A stretch of DNA of 64,000 bases from Microbulbifer aggregans (GTDB taxonomy: Bacteria; Pseudomonadota; Gammaproteobacteria; Pseudomonadales; Cellvibrionaceae): NCBI RefSeq assembly GCF_020524005.1, contig NZ_JAIVKK010000001.1, forward strand, positions 434,001 through 498,000. Direction: 5' to 3'. Shown here in pieces: positions 36,178 to 44,703 of the stretch (position 1 is its first letter; the number at the start of each line of letters is the position of its first letter). The notes beneath the pieces were generated by a model that had not been told where the DNA came from, made no database searches, and saw only the letters and a list, made by a program, of their open reading frames with translations. A program made the translations under genes and the position numbers.

Positions 36178-38076
36178 TCAACTTTCTGCGAGCGTTTCGA
36201 GTTCGGCACGACAATCCGCAACGATACCGCTGACACTGCTTTGGAGCTTCTGAACAGGCATTTGCTGGCGCTGCCACTGGCTGATTTGGGCGTCAATGCT
36301 AGCCATACGTTGGCGGGCCTGCTGGGACTGCTTTTCACTGCTCTGGCGATCACGTTGCTGCCAATCTGCCAGGGTTTTATCCAGCACCGATTGCCATTGC
36401 TTTTTAGTGCGATCCAAAAAATCAGCGATATGAGACTGCTTCTCCCTGACCAACTCTGCGAGGATACGACGGCTGTTGCTCAGGACTTCTTCCCGTACTC
36501 GTGTAACCTCTTTTTCGAGGCGTTCCTGATCTTCACGTTTCCAACCGTAGTAGCTGAAGATAAACGCACCGATAAACACCATGAACACCACGATACCGAG
36601 TAGTGGCGCCTCGCGCAGATTTCCCAGCCCCATCATTGATAAAAGTGATACCCCCATTACAATCACGAAAGCCGCACGACGCGCTTCGCTGAGTCGCTGA
36701 AAAAAGCCCCGTTTGGGCATCTCGCCCTGGTAACGCATTTCCAGATTGACCGCTCTGGTGAGGTCATCAATCAAGCGGCTCTTGTCCAGCTGTTCCATGC
36801 TCAGCGATGGTTCAACGCCAGTCTGACTTTTGAATTCGTTGGTCAATGAACGATGGAGAGTGTCGAGGGAATTATCTAACGTCTCTGCATCGTGCTTCAC
36901 ACCGGATTTCAGTGCATCGCGGAGAAAACGGGTAAGTTCTTGCTGGTAGCGATGACTGAGGGACAATTTGATGGATTTGTAGCCATTTTCCATGGCCAGA
37001 TCGTCGATTTTCAGGGAGTCTACAAATTGCTTTAGTTGCTGCCCGCTGTTACCGGTGCCGGTATCACTACGGCGGGCCTTTTCTTGAAGCTTTTTGTTGA
37101 TGTCGGCGATCCCATCGCCAAGATGGCTCCGCAACTGGCTACCGAACCCCATGTCAGGGCCGCTTGCGGTACTCGACTGACTCTTTCTGGCTTCCCGCTT
37201 TTTTCGGTTCTCAAGCTGGCGGATTTCCTGAGTGAGGCGCTCATTGACCGCTTCTACCGCAGTTTCCGCCTTTCGACTGAGTAAAAGGAGCTGCAATGCC
37301 TGGCGAAGTGTATTTTCCGGGCTCGTCAGGAATTCCGGCAGCGCCGCTTCCACATGGGTAGTAATCAGTTTCGGTGGAAGATTGATCTGCGGGTGTTTTA
37401 CCTGCTGCCACCAGCCGTTCTCCGGGATGCTGACCTCCTCTGCCAGTTCGTCGATCGGCAATAGTGGCCAGAACCCTTCCATTTCCATCATCAGGTCATT
37501 GATGGTCGTTCTTTCCTGCTCAGAAAGTGCGTAATGCGGGTGTCCGGCAACCATCAGGACATTGGTCTCCCGCAGAATGCGCGTCAGCAACGCAGGGGAT
37601 TCCTCAATAAAATTTATACTGTCGGGCAGCAGTAAGTTGAGATTCTTGACTGCATTGACCCGCTCAGTGGTCAACTTGAGGCCTTGGGATGTCTGCAGCT
37701 GTAACGCCGTATTGCCACTGACTTCCTGCACCAGATCTTCCCAGGATTCAAACTCCCTCCGCAGCCCACTGCTGTTTTCAAACGCGTAGCCCTTATCTTT
37801 TAACTGGATTTCCAGCAAGCCGATCTGGCCCGAGAGCTGCAATGAAAAAACGGCAAACTGATGCCCATAAAGCCATTTCAACACAGTCTCGCGGCTGGCC
37901 TTATCAAGACACAGTAAGGTTACTGAGAATGGCTTTCGCTCCAGGGTGTGAATCAGGTGGCCAAAATGATCGGAGAGCGGCATCTGCGCCTGCCCCTGTT
38001 CCAGTGAGGCCGCAAGATTACGGGCATCAGCAACGGTTCGACGAAAGTGGCTCTCTATCTGAGGGGTGCGGGACAT
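36178..38076 (-). CDS. Dynamin-like membrane protein with no recognisable P-loop
   Basis: 632 residues. The N-terminal region (about 40-230) has strand-helix order like a dynamin-type GTPase: a strand VTLLCLDKASRETVLKWL where a P-loop should be, LLLPDSINFIEE where DxPG is expected, and VLMVAGHPHYALSEQE like the next strand and helix. GxxxxGK(S/T) itself is absent. A helical middle, two close membrane helices (about 493-540) and a C-terminal coiled coil (EVTRVREEVLSNSRRI, QWQRQQMPVQKLQ) follow, as in bacterial dynamin-like proteins. Likely a membrane-shaping or scaffold protein without GTPase activity. Family assignment is by pattern only. A CRP-type site precedes it. Confidence 0.65.
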   Translation of the reverse strand: MSRTPQIESHFRRTVADARNLAASLEQGQAQMPLSDHFGHLIHTLERKPFSVTLLCLDKASRETVLKWLYGHQFAVFSLQLSGQIGLLEIQLKDKGYAFENSSGLRREFESWEDLVQEVSGNTALQLQTSQGLKLTTERVNAVKNLNLLLPDSINFIEESPALLTRILRETNVLMVAGHPHYALSEQERTTINDLMMEMEGFWPLLPIDELAEEVSIPENGWWQQVKHPQINLPPKLITTHVEAALPEFLTSPENTLRQALQLLLLSRKAETAVEAVNERLTQEIRQLENRKKREARKSQSSTASGPDMGFGSQLRSHLGDGIADINKKLQEKARRSDTGTGNSGQQLKQFVDSLKIDDLAMENGYKSIKLSLSHRYQQELTRFLRDALKSGVKHDAETLDNSLDTLHRSLTNEFKSQTGVEPSLSMEQLDKSRLIDDLTRAVNLEMRYQGEMPKRGFFQRLSEARRAAFVIVMGVSLLSMMGLGNLREAPLLGIVVFMVFIGAFIFSYYGWKREDQERLEKEVTRVREEVLSNSRRILAELVREKQSHIADFLDRTKKQWQSVLDKTLADWQQRDRQSSEKQSQQARQRMASIDAQISQWQRQQMPVQKLQSSVSGIVADCRAELETLAES

Positions 38077-38383
38077 GGCGGCGTCTCGTATTCTGCCCGG
38101 TCAACGGCCGGTGCTAATTCTCGTTAATTACTAATAAGAAGGACGAACCGCCACTTTATACACGAACATTGTCGTAATGTGATACAAATCACGTGAAAGC
38201 CCGCCAGCAAGGATATTTTTCGTACAAATAAAAAGAGCTGACGAGCACTAATTCAGGTTAGACAGGTCTTTTCTCAGGGAGTATTCACCTTTAAATGCCA
38301 CACCCGCCTATTCGCCAACTGCGGACCGGCACACAACCGTACTCGCATCGCACCTGTTGCGGCGCTATGTAAATACCCCCTGA
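38077..38383. other. Intergenic region upstream of dynamin-like gene
   Basis: About 307 bases between two leftward genes. It holds a CRP-type site and a TATAAA-type -10 for the dynamin-like gene, and the tail of the thioesterase transcript. No other gene seen. Confidence 0.6.
38178..38193. promoter_or_regulatory. CRP/Vfr-type operator
   Basis: TGTGATACAAATCACG matches TGTGA-N6-TCACA at nine of ten key bases. On the minus strand a TATAAA at 38160-38155 would place the transcription start about 37-41 bases from the centre of the site, close to a class II activator position for the dynamin-like gene and kinase 3. Confidence 0.6.
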
Positions 38384-38899
38384 TCATTGTTCAGTCACCT
38401 CAAACATGGCGCTGCGCACTTTCTCCTTAATCGCGTTATGTGCCGCTTCCTGCTCATGCAGCAGCTTTCTGCGAAGAGCCGCGGCTTCGAAACGCTGCTT
38501 TTCGATCACTGTCAGGGGTTCCAGTGGGCGCACCTTTGTCGGCTTCCCCTGATCATCCAGGGCTACCATAGTGAAGTAACAACTGTTGGTGTGCCGGGCA
38601 ATGCGAGTATGTATGTCTTCCGTGACAACCTTGATACCCACCTCAAGGGAGGTATTACCGGTGTAGTTCACCGAAGCCAGAAACGTGACTAGCTCGCCCA
38701 CATTTATGGATTGCCGAAATATCACGCGGTCTACCGATAGCGTTACCACATAACACCCCGCATATCGGCTCGCACAGGCGTAGGCAACTTTATCCAGATA
38801 GGATAAGAGTTCGCCACCATGGACCTTCCCGGTGAAGTTAGCCATATCCGGGGTCATCAACACGCTCATACTGAGTTGGTGATCGCGATAGTCATCCAT
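38384..38899 (-). CDS. Acyl-CoA thioesterase, hotdog fold (YciA-like)
   Basis: 171 residues. The hotdog motif NFTGKVHGGELLSYLDKVAYACASRYAG is the active-site helix of YciA/BACH-type acyl-CoA thioesterases, with the catalytic Asp in YLDKVA; a second region VTEDIHTRIARHTNSCYFTMVALD follows. It hydrolyses acyl-CoA in the cytoplasm. A short helical C-terminal tail is typical. The start ATG has AAGGA upstream. It stands alone between the signalling island and the KfrA/integrase pair and seems to be ordinary housekeeping. Confidence 0.9.
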   Translation of the reverse strand: MDDYRDHQLSMSVLMTPDMANFTGKVHGGELLSYLDKVAYACASRYAGCYVVTLSVDRVIFRQSINVGELVTFLASVNYTGNTSLEVGIKVVTEDIHTRIARHTNSCYFTMVALDDQGKPTKVRPLEPLTVIEKQRFEAAALRRKLLHEQEAAHNAIKEKVRSAMFEVTEQ

Positions 38900-38955
38900 A
38901 ATGTGGTCCTTATTATTGTGGGTGTGACGAAAATTCTTTTGACCAGTACGTAAGG

Positions 38956-40026
38956 CTATGCAATTTCTGTACGGGCCAGCGACCGTTCGAGCTGATTGAG
39001 GCGCCCCTGAAGCTGGGCCCTGTCTTGCAGTATTTGTCGGTTTTCTTCATTCGCCGTCGAAAACCTGGCCGCAAGAGCATTCTGTTCATTCTCTAGCCTC
39101 ACATAGGCAGCTCGCTGCAATTCAACCTCTCTCTGCCGGGCAGCATTGTCGCTCGCAAGGCTCGCAAGCCGCTCCTGCATCCCGCTGATAGCGGTGTCCT
39201 TATCAGTTAACTGCTCTTGCTGTATTGCGACTTTTTGGCTCAGGGATTGTATTTCAGCCTCTTTGTGCGAAATCGAATACTCCGCCTGCTGGCGGGCCGA
39301 CTCAAGCCCTGCGTTCCGGGCCTGTAATTCTTCAATTAACTTCTCGCGCTCTGCAAGACGCTGATTGAGTACCCTATTCTGTTCCGTCTGACTGGAAACC
39401 TGGGCCGCCAGCTGCATATTGGCCTGTCGGAACTGGTCGCGCTCCTGCTGACGGTCATCTGCGGTGCGCTGCTGGAAAAATTCGAAATGCTCACGGACAT
39501 CCCGGTTTTCCTGCTTCAATTCTTCCAGTGCCGACTTGAGCTCAATGATTCGGTTCGCCGCCTCATCGCGCTGAAACTCACACTTTGCAAGATGTGCCAC
39601 TGAATCGGCGAAGTTCTTCTCAAGCGCCACCGTCTCGCTCCTGGAAACCTGCAACTTTTGCTCCAAATCGTCCAGATTTGCATTGCGCTCGGCCAGTACC
39701 GCGCGCAACTGAGCTTGCTCTTCTCGCAAAACATCTACAGCCGCAGCTGCCTCACTTTGCGCTTGCGTCACCTTACGCTCTGCATCCTCCTGCACACGGT
39801 CGTGCAGTGCCTTCAGAGCATCCAACAAGTCTTTTGGCAATCCATGCGTATCCGTTTGTACGTCACCGGCTTCGGTGCGCCACCGTTTCAGCAAGGGCGC
39901 AATCGTACTTTTACTCCCGGTACCTAACTCAGCCCTTACCCGGTCAACCGTGGGTTCTTCCCCGCGCTCCTTAATGGTTGTTGCTGCCTGGGCAATATCG
40001 AAATATCCAACTCCTGAGCGTGCCAT
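38956..40026 (-). CDS. KfrA-like DNA-binding coiled-coil protein
   Basis: 356 residues. The N-terminal KfrA domain (about 1-60; YFDIAQAATTIKERGEEPTVDRVRAEL then GSKSTIAPLLKRW) is a helix-turn-helix; the rest (about 70-345) is one long coiled coil rich in Glu, Gln and Arg. Plasmid KfrA binds its own promoter and forms filaments that help segregation or nucleoid structure. Here it is chromosomal and divergent from a tyrosine recombinase, so it may control the recombinase and its own gene. AAGGAG lies upstream of the ATG. Confidence 0.88.
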   Translation of the reverse strand: MARSGVGYFDIAQAATTIKERGEEPTVDRVRAELGTGSKSTIAPLLKRWRTEAGDVQTDTHGLPKDLLDALKALHDRVQEDAERKVTQAQSEAAAAVDVLREEQAQLRAVLAERNANLDDLEQKLQVSRSETVALEKNFADSVAHLAKCEFQRDEAANRIIELKSALEELKQENRDVREHFEFFQQRTADDRQQERDQFRQANMQLAAQVSSQTEQNRVLNQRLAEREKLIEELQARNAGLESARQQAEYSISHKEAEIQSLSQKVAIQQEQLTDKDTAISGMQERLASLASDNAARQREVELQRAAYVRLENEQNALAARFSTANEENRQILQDRAQLQGRLNQLERSLARTEIA

Positions 40027-40234
40027 TTTGGCTCCTTGAACTTATTGGTCTCGCAACGATTTCATACCATAATACGTGTTACGTTATATAACATAATATT
40101 TGATCAATAAATCACTTATTGAGCTCAGAGCTGTAACCTACGATAATCAAACTTATCGCAGGTTAGATTTTCACAAAAATACCTTCTGGGTTTCACAGTA
40201 CAGTTCGCACCCCAGTCCCGAAGACACGCTAATA
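40027..40234. promoter_or_regulatory. Divergent kfrA/integrase promoter with two AT-rich dyads
   Basis: Two dyads are seen: ACGTTATATAACAT at 40081-40094 (7-bp arms, one mismatch) and CAATAA-N5-TTATTG at 40105-40121. KfrA proteins bind AT-rich dyads next to their own gene, so these are the likely operators. The AT-rich stretch differs from its surroundings. Confidence 0.5.
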
Positions 40235-41239
40235 ATGAAAACAAAGCCCTACCATCCCGCACCCACTACCGCCTCGACACCAACCTCTTATGGCAGCGGG
40301 GAACTGCAACCTCGCGAAAAGGTTCAGGAATACCTGAATGCCGCAACGTCGGAAAGCACCCGCAAGGCATACCGCTCTGCAATCCGGCAGTTCGAAAAAT
40401 GGGGAGGACGCCTGCCCACAGATAGCCAGACGCTGATGCACTATCTGCTGGGGCGTGCAGAAGCCGTAAACCCTCGCACACTGGAACTGCACCTGACTGC
40501 CATTGGGCAATGGCACAACTATCAGGGCATCGCTAACCCGGTACTTGATCCCCTGATACATAAAACCATGCAGGGCATTCGCCGGGTACACGCAAAACCA
40601 AAGCAGAAAGCCAAAGCGTTGCGCCTCGAACATATCGCCACCATGACGAACACGCTGCGTACCCGGCCAGACAGCCTAAAAAAGCTGCGAGACCTTGCTC
40701 TCGTGCTGGTCGGATTCTTTGGCGCTTTCCGGCGCAGCGAGCTGGTAGCGATACAGGTGGAAGATCTGGTCTGGGAAGAAGAAGGGCTTGTCATCCGAAT
40801 TCCACGCTCAAAAACCGATCAGAGTGGAGAGGGCCTGGTTCGCGCCCTTCCCTTCGGGAATCCTTCCGTATGCCCGGCTAGCGCATTGAAAACCTGGTTG
40901 ACCCACACAGGAATAACAAATGGTCCGGTATTCCTCGCCGTCAATCGCTGGGACCAGATACAGCAGCGCCCACTGAACCCTGCTTCGATCAATGACCTGC
41001 TCAAGAAGCTGGGCACCGAGTGCAACTTCGATTTTGTCGACACGCTAAGCAGCCATAGCTTCCGCCGGGGGCTTTCAACCTCTGCTGCACGTGAGAATGT
41101 AGACTTCGAATTGATCAAAAAACAGGGGGGCTGGAAGAGTGACGCCACCGTTTGGGAATATATTGACGAAGGAAAGCGACTCACTGATAACGCTACCGTA
41201 TCGCTGATGGAGAAAATGGCAGAACTTGCAAAATCCTGA
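40235..41239 (+). CDS. Tyrosine site-specific recombinase/integrase
   Basis: 334 residues from ATG at 40235 (an upstream TTG frame is unlikely). An N-terminal SAM-like DNA-binding domain (about 25-110; YLNAATSESTRKAYRSAIRQFEKWG) precedes the catalytic domain. The active-site set is complete: Arg in GFFGAFRRSELVAI, Lys in IPRSKTDQ, His-x-x-Arg in SHSFRRG, a Trp in GGWKSD at the usual His/Trp position, and the Tyr in VWEYID. It should cut and rejoin DNA at specific sites. No attachment site or partner phage genes were seen. It is next to an AT-rich MACPF gene, which may have come in by recombination. Confidence 0.92.
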   Translation: MKTKPYHPAPTTASTPTSYGSGELQPREKVQEYLNAATSESTRKAYRSAIRQFEKWGGRLPTDSQTLMHYLLGRAEAVNPRTLELHLTAIGQWHNYQGIANPVLDPLIHKTMQGIRRVHAKPKQKAKALRLEHIATMTNTLRTRPDSLKKLRDLALVLVGFFGAFRRSELVAIQVEDLVWEEEGLVIRIPRSKTDQSGEGLVRALPFGNPSVCPASALKTWLTHTGITNGPVFLAVNRWDQIQQRPLNPASINDLLKKLGTECNFDFVDTLSSHSFRRGLSTSAARENVDFELIKKQGGWKSDATVWEYIDEGKRLTDNATVSLMEKMAELAKS

Positions 41240-41765
41240 ACACGATTTATCCACTCCAAAGGCTCATCCCGGCTTGCATTTGCCAGCCACCCCGAAATTG
41301 AAGTGCTGTCTTTCCGCGAAGCGGTATGCTGTTTTGTCGTAGCTCCAATGTGTGCATTACCAGAATTCCTGTACCGCTAGATGTCGAAAATACGATAGCA
41401 GCAACGAAGAACATTTTGGTGCTGACACCGAGAAAGGCAACAAATTAAACCTGAAACTGCGGAACCTCCGTACTCAGAGATAACAAGAAAAAAAGCAGAT
41501 AAAGAACCATGCCTAATTGCTAATTTATTTAAAATCGCCTAAGACCATCCAACCTTTCCACCCAGGACCCACCCTCCGGACAAACTGATCAACAAAGAAA
41601 CACTTAGTCCATTTTTCGAAACCCCCTCCTGCTTTGAGTCGAAAAAAATTAGACGCGAATATGGTGCTTTTCAGTCCTGGACAAAAATAGAACTCTGCTA
41701 GATTTTGAAAGGGTTACCTGTTGCGTAATCCAGATGCATTTTTCAAAGCTAAAGGAGTTGCACGA
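41240..41765. other. AT-rich non-coding region upstream of the MACPF gene
   Basis: About 525 bases, clearly richer in A/T than the housekeeping genes around. No gene is supported. A weak promoter, TGGACA (41678-41683) with TAGATT (41699-41704) 15 bases apart, may serve the MACPF gene. The ribosome site AAAGGAG is at 41750-41756. The region may contain a recombination junction, but no direct repeats were recognised. Confidence 0.4.
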
Positions 41766-43556
41766 ATGAAAGATCAAGATCCCCCCAAAGAAGTCACATT
41801 GACACAGTTTGTCGGCAGCGTAACAAGCAAACTCAAAAATGTAAGCTATCTTGGTCGACTCTTCGATATTACGAAAATAAACCCACTCGACCTCGAAGAA
41901 TCCGCGAAACTGCTAACCGCCCTCCAATTCAAGACCACAGACTTCGAATCAATTGCGGATGGTAGCCGCCTCCTCCCAAAGGGTGTTGGGTATCGACCGG
42001 AAACCGGAGGAGATCAGGTCAGTGAGTCACAGATGATCTTCGAGTCTTCGACCCTGGAGAAAAAATTCACCCAACATGTGAAGGTAAACGCTGGTCTTGA
42101 AGGCGTTGTGAGCGCTAGTGCCTCCGTCATGTTCAACTCGTTTGCGCGCACCAATCGTGGACGCCGGGCGATGTTCACCTGGATGTCTGCGGAGGTAGAA
42201 GCGCCTGCAATACGCTTACTGGGTGCCGATGATGGCTATACAGATGGGCATAATCTCTCGCCGGAATTTACCAATGCGGTAATTGCGCTTAAGGTAGATG
42301 GGGGTGAAACTGAATACGATAACTTCGTGCAAAAATTTGGTACACACTTTGCCACTGAGGTTACTTTTGGCGGCATGGCCTACCAGACAATTCGAATCGA
42401 CTCCGAAACTTATGAATCGCTGATCGAAGAAAATATTGATATCAGTACCGAAGCCGAAGCGACGTTCAAACAATTTTCCGGCGGTGCTTCTTATTCTGAA
42501 AGCAATAAAAAATCCAAAGAATTCAAAAGGCAAACCGAAACAACGCAGGAACAGCTACGCTTCAGAGGGGGCGTGCCAAACTCGGACATCAACGCCTGGA
42601 TGGCTTCTGTACCGGGAAACCCAGCGCCAATTCGAGTATCTCTTGAGCAGCTTGACAAGCTATTTACCAAAGAATATTTCCCTGAAAAGGACATTGAGGA
42701 AAAGGGAAAACTACTGGCCCGAGCCATTGAAAAGCATATTAAATCAGGAAGCGTCGGCAATCCAAACAACATATTTGTAATCGACAATGACAACAAACTC
42801 GCTGTATACAGCTACGAGGGCGCAAATGGCGTGGGGAAATGGATTTCCAAGAAGCACCCTCTCGTAACGCTGCAAAAGGATGAAAATATAGACTTTGCGT
42901 TCTCTGCCGGAAACAACCTCATATTCACCCTGGATAATAAAAACACACTTAAGCGTTACGAATTTTCCGGTGCAGGCGAGCATATGACCCTTAAGCCGGG
43001 ATCCGGAAATATCGTGAGCCATAACTTTTCTGCGAACCATGACGATATAAAAGCGATCACCGCAAGTAGCGATGGCATGATATTCGAGATAAAGAAACCA
43101 AATAATGGCTCCGCAGCGATTTTCTGGTATCAATGTATAAGCGAATCCGGTGCTGTTGGCTGGCAAATCGGATCCGGAAGCAAACTACACAAGGTTCCGT
43201 ATAAGAATGCATTTTGCGTTGGCGACCATAAACTTTACTTCTATGACCCAACACCGGACGGCGAAAACGTGGCCCGAAATCAGTATCTCGGATCATCCGG
43301 GGAAAACATATGGGTAAAAAACAATAACCCGATAGTACTAAATAAAACACCCTGGAAAGGGCTCTTGCAAGAAAAGCTGCATACGCTGATCGGAAGAGCA
43401 GACGGAATCTTTTTTGCAGTAGATGAGGGGGGAAGCATCTATTGGTTTAAGGACAACGGCTTTGATATAAAGTCGGATAAATTTGTGGCTGCACCGGGAT
43501 CAGGTACACGGCTCGATAGCACGGTTGATTTGGAGAAGGTTAAATTTATATTTTAA
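41766..43556 (+). CDS. MACPF (perforin-like) protein with C-terminal beta-propeller-like domain
   Basis: 596 residues. The MACPF domain (about 60-325) carries the family signature YDNFVQKFGTHF (184-195), followed by EVTFGGMAY, and a later INAWMASVPGNPAPI (275-289) that matches the end of the fold. Ser/Thr/Gly-rich amphipathic stretches on both sides of the signature are the usual membrane-inserting regions. The C-terminal 260 residues contain about five repeated blocks (NNIFVIDNDNKLAVYSY, NLIFTLDNKNTLKRYEF, DGIFFAVDEGGSIYWF) like tachylectin/tectonin propellers that bind sugars. No signal peptide. The role could be toxin, attachment or defence. Start ATG at 41766 with AAAGGAG; base composition differs from neighbours. 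Confidence 0.87.
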   Translation: MKDQDPPKEVTLTQFVGSVTSKLKNVSYLGRLFDITKINPLDLEESAKLLTALQFKTTDFESIADGSRLLPKGVGYRPETGGDQVSESQMIFESSTLEKKFTQHVKVNAGLEGVVSASASVMFNSFARTNRGRRAMFTWMSAEVEAPAIRLLGADDGYTDGHNLSPEFTNAVIALKVDGGETEYDNFVQKFGTHFATEVTFGGMAYQTIRIDSETYESLIEENIDISTEAEATFKQFSGGASYSESNKKSKEFKRQTETTQEQLRFRGGVPNSDINAWMASVPGNPAPIRVSLEQLDKLFTKEYFPEKDIEEKGKLLARAIEKHIKSGSVGNPNNIFVIDNDNKLAVYSYEGANGVGKWISKKHPLVTLQKDENIDFAFSAGNNLIFTLDNKNTLKRYEFSGAGEHMTLKPGSGNIVSHNFSANHDDIKAITASSDGMIFEIKKPNNGSAAIFWYQCISESGAVGWQIGSGSKLHKVPYKNAFCVGDHKLYFYDPTPDGENVARNQYLGSSGENIWVKNNNPIVLNKTPWKGLLQEKLHTLIGRADGIFFAVDEGGSIYWFKDNGFDIKSDKFVAAPGSGTRLDSTVDLEKVKFIF

Positions 43557-43599
43557 CCCTGAGCGGCTAAGAGCCCCTAAAATATCGCTGACCGATACA

Positions 43600-43616
43600 G
43601 GCCGCCACGTGCGGCC
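43600..43616. terminator. Small GC hairpin between MACPF and hypE
   Basis: GGCCGC and GCGGCC around a 5-base loop, in the 109-base gap between two converging genes. No T-run; candidate only. Confidence 0.35.
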
Positions 43617-43665
43617 GATATCGAGAATACCATTGAAATATCCGCATATTCGCTATCGTAGCAAG

Positions 43666-44703
43666 TTAGCAGATTCGCGGCAGCTGCTCCCCCGGGAGAA
43701 AGTCCAGTACTCGCTCACAGCCAAGCATATTCTGCAGAATCAGGCTGGAGTGGCCCGACACCCCTACCCGACCAATGGCACAGGCACCAGCGGAAACGGT
43801 ATGACGCTTGAGAATGGCCAAAGCCTGCGCTTCCTGCTCCACAGGCACTACAGCTATGAAACGTCCTTCATTGGCGACATACAGGGGATCAATGCCCAGT
43901 AGCTCACACGCGCCCTGTACCGCCTCTCCGACGGGAATTTCAGGTTCTTGCAGGGTCATTTGCCGACCGCTGGCTGTTGCCAGTTCAATAAGTGCCGTCG
44001 CCAATCCACCACGGGTCAGGTCACGCAGGCAGTGCACAGAAATACCGGCGGCAAGTAAATCCAGAACTGGCTCGTGTAGTGGAGCACAATCACTCTGTAG
44101 CGGGCTATCAAACTCCAGTCCTTCCCGTTTCGCCATGACCGCCATGCCGTGACGACCAATATCTCCGGAGAGCAGTATTACATCACCCGTTTCAATACAC
44201 TCGGGGGCAATATGTTCCTTGCATGCTACCCTGCCAACCCCCGCCGTATTGATATAGAGGCCATCGCCCTTTCCCCGCTCTACCACCTTGGTATCACCGG
44301 TTACCAGTTGCACACCCACTTCAGCAGCGGCACACCCCATAGATGCCATAATCCGATCCAGCGCGCGCAGCGGCAGTCCCTCTTCCAGAATCAGGCTGCA
44401 ACTCAGGTACAGCGGACGAGCGCCACTCATGGCGAGGTCATTTACCGTTCCGTAGACTGCGAGCTCCCCGATATTGCCACCAGGAAAGAACAGGGGCGAG
44501 ACGACAAATGAATCCGTGGTGAAAGCCAGTTTTCCGCCATCCAGAGGCAGAATCGCACTGTCATGGGGCCGTTCGAGCCAGGGGTTTTTAAAATGGGGGT
44601 AAATATACTTGTGCAACAATCGCTGACTGAGTTCACCACCGCTGCCATGAGCGAGACAAATACGATCCGCTGTCTCCACGGGAGCCGGGCATTCAATATT
44701 CAT
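43666..44703 (-). CDS. hypE: Hydrogenase maturation protein HypE
   Basis: 345 residues. The opening LAHGSGGELSQRLL, the ATP-binding TTDSFVVSPLFFPGG, NDLAMSGARP, and the C-terminal PRIC are all typical. The last Cys accepts the carbamoyl group from HypF; HypE dehydrates it with ATP to thiocyanate, the source of the CN ligands of the NiFe site. Last gene of the 11-gene hydrogenase operon, overlapping hypD by 11 bases. Full length and no missing residues. Confidence 0.96.
   Translation of the reverse strand: MNIECPAPVETADRICLAHGSGGELSQRLLHKYIYPHFKNPWLERPHDSAILPLDGGKLAFTTDSFVVSPLFFPGGNIGELAVYGTVNDLAMSGARPLYLSCSLILEEGLPLRALDRIMASMGCAAAEVGVQLVTGDTKVVERGKGDGLYINTAGVGRVACKEHIAPECIETGDVILLSGDIGRHGMAVMAKREGLEFDSPLQSDCAPLHEPVLDLLAAGISVHCLRDLTRGGLATALIELATASGRQMTLQEPEIPVGEAVQGACELLGIDPLYVANEGRFIAVVPVEQEAQALAILKRHTVSAGACAIGRVGVSGHSSLILQNMLGCERVLDFLPGEQLPRIC

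Noticed and set aside
40100..40234. Longer integrase N-terminus from TTG at 40100
   Set aside because: The extra 45 residues look non-coding, cover the AT-rich dyads, and start at TTG without a ribosome site.
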